Below, piece after piece: positions 8,816-16,485 of a DNA stretch of 35,712 bases. The notes under the pieces are model-generated. The model ran no database searches. It saw nothing but the letters and a program-made list of their open reading frames with translations, and was not told the DNA's origin. Positions within the stretch are counted from its first letter, which is position 1. Each line of letters starts with the position of its first letter. The translations under genes were made by a program, and so were the position numbers. The stretch spans positions 1-35,712 of the forward strand of contig DEKJ01000041.1 of the NCBI GenBank assembly GCA_002353825.1, in the 5' to 3' direction. This stretch comes from Prevotella sp. UBA2725 (GTDB lineage: Bacteria > Bacteroidota > Bacteroidia > Bacteroidales > Bacteroidaceae).

Positions 8816-9274
8816 ATGAAAAAGTTATCTTTCCTCACGGCCATGTGCGCAGGCCTGCTCGCAATGAGCTTCACAAGTTGCGCTACGTATCAGAAAGAGG
8901 CTGCCATCATGAGCCTCGGCAACAACAACATCAACACCTACGTTGAGGCTGACCTTGACTATGCCAACGCAAAGAAAGTGCAGGCTTCCGTAAACACGGC
9001 CACGCTGTTTGGCTTCATCCAGTTGGAGCGCAACGGCAACAAGACCTTGAAGAGCGCCAACCGCTACAAAGGCTTGTCGAAGCGCGAGGCACAGGCTCTG
9101 TATCGCGCCAAGGAGAATTCCGACGTGGACATTATTCTTGAGCCGGAGTTTGAGACTGAGAAGCATAGTTGGTTCTTTGGTGCCTATCGCACATCCTCTA
9201 CGAAAGTAAAGGGGTGGGGTGTAAACATTAAGGGTATCCAGAAAGACCAGCACGGAATACCCAATCGAAAATGA
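8816..9274 (+). CDS. Predicted outer-membrane lipoprotein of unknown function
   Basis: A 152-residue protein with a lipoprotein signal peptide: MKKLSFLTAMCAGLLAMSFTSC, lipobox Cys at residue 22. The mature part starts ATYQKEA and includes YANAKKVQASVNTATLFGF and SDVDIILEPEFETEKHSWFFG. I recognise it only as a Bacteroidetes-type small lipoprotein. It lies downstream of the stem-rich RNA and 66 bases before a second exported protein, so the two may be cotranscribed. Confidence 0.85.
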   Translation: MKKLSFLTAMCAGLLAMSFTSCATYQKEAAIMSLGNNNINTYVEADLDYANAKKVQASVNTATLFGFIQLERNGNKTLKSANRYKGLSKREAQALYRAKENSDVDIILEPEFETEKHSWFFGAYRTSSTKVKGWGVNIKGIQKDQHGIPNRK

Positions 9275-9340
9275 AGATGAGTCCATGTCTGCTCTAAAAC
9301 TCAAAGCAGGCAGGGTATATCATTTAGCTACAAATGCCTT

Positions 9341-9922
9341 ATGACAAAAAGATTATTCGTAACAGTCATAGCCGTCGCTCTTGCACTCACATCTCTGGCA
9401 CAGGTGAAGGGGAAAGATTATACGGTGGACAAAAATGGTGATGTGGTTGTCGCTAAGGTAGTGGAAGGTCTTGCACTTCAGCGACATGAAATTTACACTG
9501 CCGCACAGAAGTATTTGGAGAATGCTTACAAGGACACGAAGTATAAGATTGTCATCAACTCCCCAGAGAGTGGGGTTGTGGCAGGCGAGGGAGAATATCT
9601 CCAATTTTATGAGGGCAGGATTTTCCCTTCTTCGTATTTCCTGAATGCGCCATTTATACTTCGGGTAGATGCGAAAGACGGAAGAGCCAGAATCTCCGTC
9701 ATTTTGAGCTACTATACAGGCAAGCGGTCGAACATCAACGAAAGTGAAGACATACGCGACCGTATCAGTGAGTTCCAGCCTGTCAACGAAAGCCAGACAG
9801 AGCGCCACAAATTATACAATGCAGCTTTTCCAAAGTTGTTCCAAAAAGCACAAAATACAGTAAAGGAGGTGGAAGAGGTCTTAAAGTCTACACCCTCTTC
9901 TGCTCCTGATACGGACTGGTAA
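9341..9922 (+). CDS. Small exported protein, possibly DUF4468-like
   Basis: A 193-residue protein with a signal peptide (MTKRLFVTVIAVALALTSLAQ). The mature part alternates hydrophobic and polar residues as in an alpha/beta fold: GLALQRHEIYTAAQKYLEN, GEGEYLQFYEG, DGRARISVILSYY. The layout (helix after a short strand, then several strands) resembles DUF4468, a TBP-like fold of exported Bacteroidetes proteins, but this is a tentative call. A strong terminator follows at 9941. Function is unknown. Confidence 0.8.
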   Translation: MTKRLFVTVIAVALALTSLAQVKGKDYTVDKNGDVVVAKVVEGLALQRHEIYTAAQKYLENAYKDTKYKIVINSPESGVVAGEGEYLQFYEGRIFPSSYFLNAPFILRVDAKDGRARISVILSYYTGKRSNINESEDIRDRISEFQPVNESQTERHKLYNAAFPKLFQKAQNTVKEVEEVLKSTPSSAPDTDW

Positions 9923-9940
9923 GAAACGTTTTAATATTAG

Positions 9941-9985
9941 AGCGGGATCCGCGCTGACAGCCTCAGCTGCGGTTCCCGTTCTTTA
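9941..9985 (+). terminator. Terminator after the exported-protein gene
   Basis: CGGG.CCGC.GCTGA pairs with TCAGC.GCGG.CCCG through nearly 40 bases, followed by TTCTTTAGTTT. It closes the lipoprotein/exported-protein unit. Confidence 0.75.
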
Positions 9986-10069
9986 GTTTACCCTTATTAT
10001 TATATTCATAGCCCTTCCACCGTAGCGTTTTTTTTGTTTCTTTAGATTTGAAAAGGCTCTACTTTCCAG

Positions 10070-10258
10070 TCGCAAGAGTGGTATCAAGGATGTGGTGTAG
10101 ATAGCCAACTGCCTCCGCAAGGATCTGATTCTCGGAAGCTATGTTCCCGACGAAATCATCCAGCAGCTTCGACAATATAACCGTCGATTGTTCGATATTA
10201 ACCATCAGTCGGTTTATATCTATTGCTGTCCGATAAAAATGTCAGGTAGCCAATTTTG
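10070..10258 (+). pseudogene. IS110-like transposase fragment
   Basis: Translation through 10097-10258 gives IANCLRKDLILGSYVPDEII and then QQLRQYNRRLFDINHQ, with a TAG where the family usually has the Trp just before IA. This pattern (IA.LLR.GL..GSFIP...I.ELR.L.R.R) is the end of the N-terminal RuvC-like domain of IS110-family transposases. Both ends are missing. The identification is from memory of the family pattern and is moderately sure. Confidence 0.55.
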
Positions 10259-10299
10259 AGTTTCCTCTCGAATAAAAAGCGGGGAAAGCCCGCTGACTC

Positions 10300-10563
10300 T
10301 CCCCTAGAGTTTGTAATTTTGTATTGCAAACCAAAAAAATACAAACTCATGGGCAAAGGTATAACTACTTCTGGACTTCCAGTCTTTGGAGAGGTGGTAG
10401 GCAAGTTCAACATAGAAGTGCAAGTATTGCACTTTCTAAACAGGGCTATACAAAAGAGTTCTTAGACGGAACAAACTATATTCTTCCGCTGGATTTGAAT
10501 AAGAATTTGGATATGGGCTTCCACCATTTTAAAATACAGGGACGTGAGCTGCCACCAAGTCAA
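10300..10563 (+). other. Degraded sequence, possible transposase start
   Basis: A TAATTTTG promoter-like box (about 10313) precedes ATGGGCAAAGG. The frame begins MGKGITTSGLPVFGEVVGKF, which resembles the start of some Bacteroidetes IS4-type transposases. It runs only to KSS before a stop; a second frame continues GYTKEFLDGTNYILPLDLN. I read it as decayed mobile DNA. Nothing here looks functional. Confidence 0.3.
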
Positions 10564-10723
10564 CTTTTTTCAGCTTCTTGCTGAGTTATTGAAGTAATAT
10601 TTTCAGGTATTACGATGCCAGCCTTTTGAGATGCAGTGCGATTAACGAAATAGCGGAAGTGACGGGGATAGATAAATACACCCGTTTTTGAACGAAGGTT
10701 CACGCCATGGAAAGGCAGGAACC
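10564..10723 (-). pseudogene. Stump of an NBU-type integrase gene
   Basis: These 160 bases align without gaps to 22061-22220 inside the intact integrase (about codons 24-77), with about seven mismatches counted by eye. The minus-strand reading still gives HFRYFVNRTASQKAG. It stops exactly at the second att core (10724), so a deletion has fused the integrase interior to the attachment site. This explains why island 1 is immobile. Confidence 0.92.
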
Positions 10724-10736
10724 GTCAGGCGCACAA
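10724..10736 (+). other. att core copy 2, junction of islands 1 and 2
   Basis: GTCAGGCGCACAA is shared with copies 1 and 3. With copy 1 the identity continues for a further 11 bases into the island left end (AGATTAAATGCC), so this copy carries an island-type left end. Confidence 0.85.
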
Positions 10737-10744
10737 GATTAAAT

Positions 10745-10775
10745 GCCTAACAGACAGAGAGCTGTTTGGCAAATT
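10745..10775 (+). terminator. Hairpin at left end of island 2
   Basis: GCCTAACAG (10745-10753) pairs with CTGTTTGGC (10762-10770), followed by AAATTTTATTTG. It is the positional equivalent of the hairpin at 6747 and would stop tRNA read-through if island 2 were directly next to the tRNA. Confidence 0.6.
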
Positions 10776-10789
10776 TTATTTGTGTTTTT

Positions 10790-10807
10790 GGCGACAAAGT
10801 GGCGACA
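10790..10807 (+). other. Paired integrase arm-type repeats, copy 2
   Basis: GGCGACA at 10790-10796 and 10801-10807, with 11-base spacing as in the other two copies, about 55 bases inside the left end of island 2. Confidence 0.7.
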
Positions 10808-10966
10808 TATTAAGGCTGAACATCTATGTAATCATTAGAAATAGCTTGAAAAGTATACCTCGTACTGCTACAGCTTATTTAAAGATATCTCTTAGGAAGT
10901 CTAACTACTTTTATTTAATTAGCTTACTACTTTTGTTATGGTATTGCGTTTACAAAACAAAGGTTA

Positions 10967-10974
10967 TATCTTTG
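10967..10974 (+). promoter_or_regulatory. -7 box for the 89-residue gene
   Basis: TATCTTTG fits TAnnTTTG and lies 25 bases upstream of the ATG at 11000. Confidence 0.65.
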
Positions 10975-10999
10975 CATTGTTTTTTTAAATAATATACAT

Positions 11000-11269
11000 A
11001 TGTTAAAAATTGAGTATTTGAATGGCAGATTTCTTTCTGCTGATGAATTAAATTCAGATGGACTAAGACAAAATGGTTTTGTGTGCGAAGCTACTAATGA
11101 AGGATTCCCGTTCAGAGGAACGCCCACAAAAATGGCAAATGACGCTTTAGTACATCTTGGTGTTTATTCGGAATTCTTTCCTATAATCATTTATTCGAAA
11201 GAAGGCATAGACGATAAAGGCCGCTATACAACTTCTGTAACTTTTGAGGCAGTCAAAAATCTTTTCTAA
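11000..11269 (+). CDS. Small protein of unknown function (89 aa)
   Basis: It starts MLKIEYLNGRFLSADELNSD, is soluble and acidic, with no signal peptide or membrane segment, and ends in TFEAVKNLF. The ATG lies at a normal distance from a good -7 box. It is followed after 91 bases by a 57-codon gene on the same strand. The base composition is AT-rich like the rest of this island end. I do not recognise the family. Confidence 0.6.
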   Translation: MLKIEYLNGRFLSADELNSDGLRQNGFVCEATNEGFPFRGTPTKMANDALVHLGVYSEFFPIIIYSKEGIDDKGRYTTSVTFEAVKNLF

Positions 11270-11360
11270 TAAGGGTTTGGTTGGTACAGATTTTGTTGGT
11301 TAAATTAGGCAGTGTACTTTCGGCTGCATAATTCGGAAGTAGAAGATAAGAGGACAAAAG

Positions 11361-11534
11361 ATGGCAACAAATCCACCTTCAGGTGATGGACATCGTAATG
11401 GAGCTGTTCGTAAAAGGTCTCAATTTCAAAATCCCCAAAATGGATTGTGGTATAAAAGAGACACGGATACTGGTCGCATTGTTGATGTGAATCAGAATGG
11501 CAAGCCCCACAAAGGGGTACGTAAAGAACATTAA
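11361..11534 (+). CDS. Small basic protein (57 aa), conserved-looking
   Basis: A hand translation that is easy to miss at this length: MATNPPSGDGHRNGAVRKRS at the start, WYKRDTDTGRIVDV in the middle and KPHKGVRKEH at the end. It has the pattern of a widespread family of tiny bacterial proteins with N-terminal GDGHR.GAV..RSQ, a KRD..TGR core and terminal KGVRKE. Their function is unknown to me. GAGGAC about 11 bases upstream may serve as ribosome contact. A GGCAGG...CTCCTCTTC stretch after the stop may be a weak terminator. Confidence 0.75.
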   Translation: MATNPPSGDGHRNGAVRKRSQFQNPQNGLWYKRDTDTGRIVDVNQNGKPHKGVRKEH

Positions 11535-11692
11535 TCATTAGAAGAGGATGTGCATTTGCTTTAAAGGCAGGCGCACTCCTCTTCTATACTTTCATAACCT
11601 TATTATCCAGAATGGCTTTGTGTAGCTTCTAAAACATATTTTACAACTGGACATATTTTTTGAAAAGTCTTGCAGATATAAAATAATAATTA

Positions 11693-11700
11693 TATCTTTG
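11693..11700 (+). promoter_or_regulatory. -7 box deciding the start of the next gene
   Basis: TATCTTTG at 11693-11700. The longer frame would begin at TTG 11698 inside this box, so the true start must be the ATG at 11719. Confidence 0.7.
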
Positions 11701-11718
11701 CATTCAAATAGTTATAAT

Positions 11719-12282
11719 ATGAAAAGGCTATCATTTCTCATTATGTTCTCCTTCTTTGCAACAGTAGGAATACTTGCACAACAGCATTTATCATTCATGG
11801 GTATTCGCATGGGTGGAAATATAAATGACTTTACAAGAGCTTTGCAAGCTAAAAATGTTACTGTAACTTACAGTGGCACGCATGATTATGGTACGGATGA
11901 TGATGAATATTGGTGCTCTTTGAATGGTGACTTTTGGATGTTTCAGAATGCATACATACTAGTTAGGGCTCCTTATATTGACCATGGTGTATCATCTGTA
12001 AATGTTGAATCAATAAGAGACACCAAAGCTACTTTTAATAATCTTATAGCCCAAATGGATAAAAAATATGGCAAGCATTCAGTAGTTACAGGGAATCATT
12101 CCCCATATTCTTATAAGTATACGTGGAAGTTATCTCGGGGTAATATAATAGTGTCAAGAACACAATTTTCACAATATGATGGAAAATGCAATTTAAGCAT
12201 AGAATATCTAGACTTTCCTTATGTCAAGAGAAAGTCTCAATCTTATGTTAAGAGGAGAAATGCACATAAAAATGATTTATAG
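11719..12282 (+). CDS. Exported protein of unknown function
   Basis: Starting at ATG 11719 the protein has 187 residues with a signal peptide (MKRLSFLIMFSFFATVGILA). The mature part begins QQHLSFMGIRMGGNINDFTRAL, a pattern seen in small exported Bacteroidetes proteins where a predicted ligand-type domain repeats 'F.GI.MG..I..F...L'. Later segments include YWCSLNGDFWMF and a helix LIAQMDKKYGKHS. It ends one base before the stop of the convergent membrane-protein gene. Function is unknown. Confidence 0.8.
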   Translation: MKRLSFLIMFSFFATVGILAQQHLSFMGIRMGGNINDFTRALQAKNVTVTYSGTHDYGTDDDEYWCSLNGDFWMFQNAYILVRAPYIDHGVSSVNVESIRDTKATFNNLIAQMDKKYGKHSVVTGNHSPYSYKYTWKLSRGNIIVSRTQFSQYDGKCNLSIEYLDFPYVKRKSQSYVKRRNAHKNDL

Positions 12283-12283
12283 T

Positions 12284-13594
12284 TTAGAATAGTTGTTTTG
12301 CTTTTTCCTTTACCTCAAGGAAATCTCTATATGTAAGATCGTCTTGAGTTAGTTGGGAGTAAAGTTCATTAGCCAATGCAACTTTTTCAGAGTTATAAGG
12401 GGTTATGAAGTTTTGAGGATTCACCTTGTTTTTTAGGTCATCCAGTTCTTCCTTATCAATTAGAGATACTCCTAAATCTGAACTAACTATGTCCAAAATC
12501 TCTAAAAGAGTCTTTGTATCTTCGGGAGATGTCTCTAAAATCCTTTTGTATATATTATTTGCCTTTTCTACTTTGTCCTTATCGTATTCCTTCAAAAACT
12601 CTTTAGGATTACATTGACGCAAAAGACGTTTGTAAAGATTTTCTTCTCTTCTCTGTTTTGCCTTGTTTTTTCTAATAATTAAAGGAATTATAAATGCAAG
12701 AAAAATTATGGATAAGCCAATTCCATACCATAAAAGGAATTTCTTCTTATCGTTAGCAGCAGCCCACTCATATTCTTTAATCATAAAGTGTTTTTCTTGG
12801 GTAGCAGCAATAAAGACTCGGTAGAATCCATTTTGCATCCACCCATTTTCATAAGGAGAAACTCTTTGAGCTTGTTCAAAGTTTTTGCCTTTAGGTATAC
12901 AGATGGGAGTTCCTGCTTTCCATCCATTAACATTTTTATTCTCTGATATTGTAAAATAGCTGTTGCAACATGCATATATTTTCGACCAAAATTGATTAAT
13001 CGTTTCTTTTTGGAATCGTTTGGAAATTCTAGACTTAGGGCTATTTGCGTAAAAATCGAAAGCCTCATTAACAGCTTGCTCAACACTATAATTATTTCCC
13101 CAATCTGTGTCTTTTAACCCAACTTTATAAGGGAAAAAAGTGTTAGTTTGGATGAAATCATCATCATCAGACCAGCAATAGATTCTCACAATATTCCATC
13201 CTTCATCATTTTCGTTTGGATATTTGTCTCCCCAATTTAATTCATATAGAGAAGCCAAATCGCCATAGCTTTGATACCAATCATCTTGAATTTTTTCATC
13301 AATCTTTGAGTCTATCTTGGCAGCAAAACTACTTTTACCAGGACGTTTGGGTATAGAAATACGTTTATAATGGCGCACCGGTTGACCGCTATAATCCTCA
13401 AAAAATAATCCATCATCATTAGAGACGAAAGCGTCACCACTAGATTGCCCTTCAAATAACTTTGTTATATTGTCCTTTATTTCAGCACGAAGCCTATCTC
13501 TCTTCCTATCAATATAGAAAGTAACAATGGCAAACAGACCTATCAAGCAGAATGCCCAAGCCACAAACAAAATGGCAATAATATGTCGTTTCAT
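12284..13594 (-). CDS. Two-TM membrane protein of unknown function
   Basis: A 436-residue protein. An N-terminal membrane anchor (IIAILFVAWAFCLIGLFAIV, about 5-24) is followed by an extracytoplasmic region of about 260 residues rich in Trp, Tyr and Asp. A second membrane helix (LLWYGIGLSIIFLAFIIPLII, about 292-312) and a cytoplasmic, strongly charged helical tail (KNKAKQRREENLYKRLLRQ...) end it. The tail contains two similar segments, NPKEFLKEYDKDKVEKANNI and NPQNFITPYNSEKVALANEL, an internal repeat. It is AT-rich. The topology suggests a sensor or stress receptor, but that is inference; no family is recognised. Confidence 0.8.
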   Translation of the reverse strand: MKRHIIAILFVAWAFCLIGLFAIVTFYIDRKRDRLRAEIKDNITKLFEGQSSGDAFVSNDDGLFFEDYSGQPVRHYKRISIPKRPGKSSFAAKIDSKIDEKIQDDWYQSYGDLASLYELNWGDKYPNENDEGWNIVRIYCWSDDDDFIQTNTFFPYKVGLKDTDWGNNYSVEQAVNEAFDFYANSPKSRISKRFQKETINQFWSKIYACCNSYFTISENKNVNGWKAGTPICIPKGKNFEQAQRVSPYENGWMQNGFYRVFIAATQEKHFMIKEYEWAAANDKKKFLLWYGIGLSIIFLAFIIPLIIRKNKAKQRREENLYKRLLRQCNPKEFLKEYDKDKVEKANNIYKRILETSPEDTKTLLEILDIVSSDLGVSLIDKEELDDLKNKVNPQNFITPYNSEKVALANELYSQLTQDDLTYRDFLEVKEKAKQLF

Positions 13595-14006
13595 CTTTAA
13601 GAAATAGCCTTTAGTTTATTTATCTATGTTCTGCGTTTCTAGTTAATTAACGCGGTGCTGTATCCACGTCCTTGTGTACAGGTACTAGGAAACCTTGATG
13701 AATAGAAGTAGGATAACAGCCCCCACGCTATATGCGTGGAGACTATTACACTTTCTCCTGTTCAACGTGTGTGAAGTCCCTAAGCCTTGTACACGTAGGA
13801 AGAAGACATAATGCCCCTTTTTAATAAAAAACCAGGCTGCCAATTTGTTTTAATCGACAGCACTTTTGCAAAGTAAAGCATAATTTTTGAAAACTCCAAC
13901 TTTTTGACTAAAAAACTGAAGATATTTTTCACCGTGTACGCAAACAAGGCTGGAAACAACTCACACAATCTATTCTACGAGAATGTGATTATGTGAGTCA
14001 TAACAT
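13595..14006. other. Non-coding region with hairpins inside island 2
   Basis: This stretch holds CCACGC-tatat-GCGTGG (about 13723-13740) and other short inverted repeats. A minus-strand ACTTTGC box near 13870 is followed at 13812 by ATGTCTTCTTCC, a nine-codon frame reading MSSSYVYKA. The longer minus frame of 62 codons (13780-13968) spans the box and has no coding character I trust. It may hold a leader or an RNA. Confidence 0.35.
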
Positions 14007-15485
14007 TTAGTAGTGAACTTTGAAGCCTTGCTCCCTCAATTCTTGGATGATTTCATCAAGGCTCTTATGTCTGATGCCAACATAGCCGTTGGTACCATGT
14101 GAGACGGAGACATTGGCTGCAAGTGCCGGGTAGAGGATGACAGACAAAGCATGGAACAACGTATTAGCGAGCTTAGCTATTGCTACCTTGCGTTCGGTAG
14201 GGCTCATGCCTCTTATCTTTCTTGCCACTGCTACGTCAATCTCATGCGTGGCATAGATAGCGATAAGGTGGTCCAATGAGATTTCAGCCTTGCGGTAACG
14301 CTCGAAGTTCTCATAGGAGACATTTACCAACGTAGGATTATTGCCTTCTATATGAAGTTGGATGGCATGACCACGTGGTGTCCTTACCACATGGCATCTA
14401 TCAATCTTAACAACATCTGGCAAGACGTGATTCCATGGCTCAGCGATACGTCCAAGACGGAGGCTCTCTTTGCGTGACTTTATGAGGTCAGATTCAAGAT
14501 TGCTGATTTCCTTGTCTTTTTGTGACACGGTGCGTTCAAGGGTCGCTTTTTCCTTGCGGGCAGCATCACGCTCAGCGGTACGGCGTTCAAGGTCAGCTTG
14601 CAACTTCTCAACCTTGAGTTGCCAAACAGCAAGTTTTTTCTCGCCATCTTCAACCTTGGCTTGCAGCTGCTCCTTCTCAAGTTGGAGGTCAGACTTGCCG
14701 AACATGTTGGTAATCTTGTTGAGGGCAATCAATACTGCCTGCTTGCCTTTTCTGGTGATGTTGAGTTTCCTCACCTCATCTTCAAGGGCGGCAACAGCCT
14801 TGCGGATTTCTTCAGCCTTTAGAAGAAGTTCTTCATTCTCTGAACGCAGTTGCTCGTTGCTTTGCTGGTACTGCTCTACTTGCCCTTGAAGTTCCGTGTT
14901 CTGCTGTTGCAAGGCGAAAAGTCGCTCTCCTTCCTTCTTGTTTTTGTACTGCACGGCATTGAGGTGCTCAACGTCGGAACTCACGCCACGCTCCATGCCG
15001 AGGACTTCCGCAGTGATGGTCTGCATTTTGGCATATGGAGTCTCTTTTGACGGAATGCTCTTGCCGTTGGGCTTCGTCCAGTCGAAGGTCATGTGGGCGT
15101 GAAGGTTAGGCTTCCATTCCTTGCTGTTCTGATGGCCCTCGTCACGGTGGATATGTATCTGCATCGTCTTGATGCCGAACTTCTCCTCGAATGCAACGGC
15201 AAGGTTTTTCAACTGTTCCATGGTGGTGTTCTCGTCAATGACTACTACGCCTTCCTTGAACATCACCATTTTCGTTTGGACTTTCTGCCCCACGGCTTCC
15301 TTGTAACGTTTGGCAATGTCATCACGGATTTCAGCAATGCTCCTTCCTTCATAGCGTGGGTCAAACCACGACTCATTCAGAGGGGTTAAATCCTTACGGA
15401 CATAGTCCAGTTCTTTCAGCCGAAGGTTGTGAATCTCACTGCTCGGCTTCATGTTCTCAATTCTTATACAGGTTTTCTTTCCCAT
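14007..15485 (-). CDS. MobV-type relaxase (plasmid recombination/mobilization family)
   Basis: 492 residues from ATG 15485. The metal-binding motifs are HIHRDEGH (111-118) and NLHAHMTFDW (127-136), the signature of MobV (Pre/Mob) relaxases, which nick oriT and pilot the strand. Residues about 190-330 form a long coiled coil (QVEQYQQSNEQLRSENEELL...). The C-terminal part is of unknown fold. A longer frame to 15533 reads through a palindrome (SLPFRGGLGRG) and is not used. The oriT lies about 180 bases upstream. The island has no other transfer genes. Confidence 0.9.
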   Translation of the reverse strand: MGKKTCIRIENMKPSSEIHNLRLKELDYVRKDLTPLNESWFDPRYEGRSIAEIRDDIAKRYKEAVGQKVQTKMVMFKEGVVVIDENTTMEQLKNLAVAFEEKFGIKTMQIHIHRDEGHQNSKEWKPNLHAHMTFDWTKPNGKSIPSKETPYAKMQTITAEVLGMERGVSSDVEHLNAVQYKNKKEGERLFALQQQNTELQGQVEQYQQSNEQLRSENEELLLKAEEIRKAVAALEDEVRKLNITRKGKQAVLIALNKITNMFGKSDLQLEKEQLQAKVEDGEKKLAVWQLKVEKLQADLERRTAERDAARKEKATLERTVSQKDKEISNLESDLIKSRKESLRLGRIAEPWNHVLPDVVKIDRCHVVRTPRGHAIQLHIEGNNPTLVNVSYENFERYRKAEISLDHLIAIYATHEIDVAVARKIRGMSPTERKVAIAKLANTLFHALSVILYPALAANVSVSHGTNGYVGIRHKSLDEIIQELREQGFKVHY

Positions 15486-15506
15486 AGTATTAAAGCCTCT
15501 CCCCAG

Positions 15507-15526
15507 CCCTCCCCGAAAGGGGAGGG
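15507..15526. repeat. Palindromic intergenic repeat
   Basis: CCCTCCCC-GAAA-GGGGAGGG, an 8-bp stem with a GNRA loop. Copies of this kind are scattered in Bacteroidetes genomes and give the spurious peptide LPFRGGLG. It lies just upstream of the relaxase ATG and could affect its translation. Confidence 0.8.
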
Positions 15527-15639
15527 AGTTCAAGGCGGATTATAAGTTGTATGTTATTATTTGTTTTGCTTATTCTCTAACTAAGTTGATTGACAAAAGT
15601 CTTTCTATGCAATGGGGGCGAGGGGAGAATCCCCCGAAA

Positions 15640-15705
15640 GGGTCAAGGGAAGCTCGGTTCCTTGCACACAGTACCCTTTAGGGTACTAGTGTGCTATAAC
15701 CCTGC
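15640..15705 (+). other. Probable oriT with MobV-type nic site
   Basis: A nested inverted repeat, GCACAC-AGTACCC-TTTA-GGGTACT-A-GTGTGC (15664-15694), contains TAGTGTG at 15687-15693 followed by CTATAAC. The pMV158-type MobV nic consensus is TAGTGTG/TTA, so the predicted nick is between 15693 and 15694 on the plus strand. Another hairpin (AAGGGAA-gctcg-TTCCTT) lies just before it at about 15647. The relaxase gene is adjacent. The nic position is inferred from the family. Confidence 0.75.
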
Positions 15706-15744
15706 CGTGGCAAAGTCAGCTCTGCGAGGCTCATCTCGGAAATA

Positions 15745-16485
15745 CTAAGGAGGCTTTGCCTTGTCATTATCCATATCGGTTGGTGCACTCTTTTGTTTCA
15801 GCGCGTCAATGAGCCAGTCGCCAATGTCAATCTTTTTCTCCCGTTCCTCAGAGGTTGCCACCCTTTGCAGAAGGTCAGAAACGATTACACGCTTGGGTAA
15901 GAACAGACGTCTTGCACGTTCTTTCCACTCATCGTATGCATCAACATCGGGGAAGAGAACGACCGTTCGGTTGACAAGCGCATTTGTCTTGTGCGGTGTC
16001 AGGTTACATTTCCCTCCCGTAGCCAGCCATGTGTATTGGGGATAGACCAGCGAGCCCAGCAAGGCACTCTTCTCCGACTCTACGATCGCCGCCACATTAT
16101 CTATAGGATCGCTGTGGAGAAGATGCTCGCCGAAGAGGCATTGGCTCAGGACAAAGTCATCGGTCAGCCTACCCGTCTGAATGAGTTTGGAGTGTACCCA
16201 ACCGACGGCATGGCTGTCCTTTACCCGATGTCCTGTAGCTGCATCATACTGCATGATTTTGCCGGAACGGGCATTGCCGTTGAAGTCCAGTTGCCAATAG
16301 ATGATGCTTCCGTCTTTTGTGGAACCGATAAGATAACGGCATTGCAGTCGCTCCAAGTCAGACTCACTGACGTGACAACCGGTACGAAGGAAACGGAAGA
16401 AGTAGTTCTCGCGGCTGAACGAGTTGACAACGTAGTCGAAAGGAACGTACATGGGTTCAATGTAGTCATTATATCGATCCATCAT
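15745..16485 (-). CDS. Toprim-like primase-related protein (DUF6371-like)
   Basis: 246 residues. The C-terminal half has toprim features: VAAIVESEKSALLGSL (conserved Glu) and TVVLFPDVDAYDEWKERA (DxD). The N-terminal half begins with an aromatic-rich segment (ENYFFRFLRTGC) and YWQLDFNGNARSGKIMQYD. Proteins of this build (DUF6371 or toprim-like) accompany a RecA-fold ATPase in Bacteroidetes mobilizable elements and are thought to help element replication. It starts inside the end of the ATPase gene by a 4-base overlap. The family number is given with moderate certainty. Confidence 0.8.
   Translation of the reverse strand: MMDRYNDYIEPMYVPFDYVVNSFSRENYFFRFLRTGCHVSESDLERLQCRYLIGSTKDGSIIYWQLDFNGNARSGKIMQYDAATGHRVKDSHAVGWVHSKLIQTGRLTDDFVLSQCLFGEHLLHSDPIDNVAAIVESEKSALLGSLVYPQYTWLATGGKCNLTPHKTNALVNRTVVLFPDVDAYDEWKERARRLFLPKRVIVSDLLQRVATSEEREKKIDIGDWLIDALKQKSAPTDMDNDKAKPP

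Larger units (their letters stand above)
6740..10736. mobile_element. Decayed island 1, relic of an NBU-like integrative element
   Basis: Bounded by att core copy 1 (tRNA-Leu) and copy 2 (10724-10736). It keeps a left end with terminator and paired arm repeats but no working integrase: only a 160-bp stump remains next to copy 2. Inside are a broken DDE transposase, a probable structured RNA, a lipoprotein gene, a small secreted-protein gene and an IS110-like fragment. The integrase stump is about 95% identical to the intact integrase of island 2, counted by eye, so both came from closely related elements. Confidence 0.75.

Noticed and set aside
10780..10992. Plus-strand frame of 70 codons in the island left end
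   Set aside because: It contains the arm repeats and the promoter of the next gene; hydrophobic end is chance translation of AT-rich DNA.
13780..13968. Minus-strand frame of 62 codons as a gene
   Set aside because: It spans a promoter-like box, has no recognisable features, and lies in a hairpin-rich non-coding stretch.
15486..15533. Longer start for the relaxase
   Set aside because: The extra residues are translation of a palindromic intergenic repeat (LPFRGGLG), a known artefact type.
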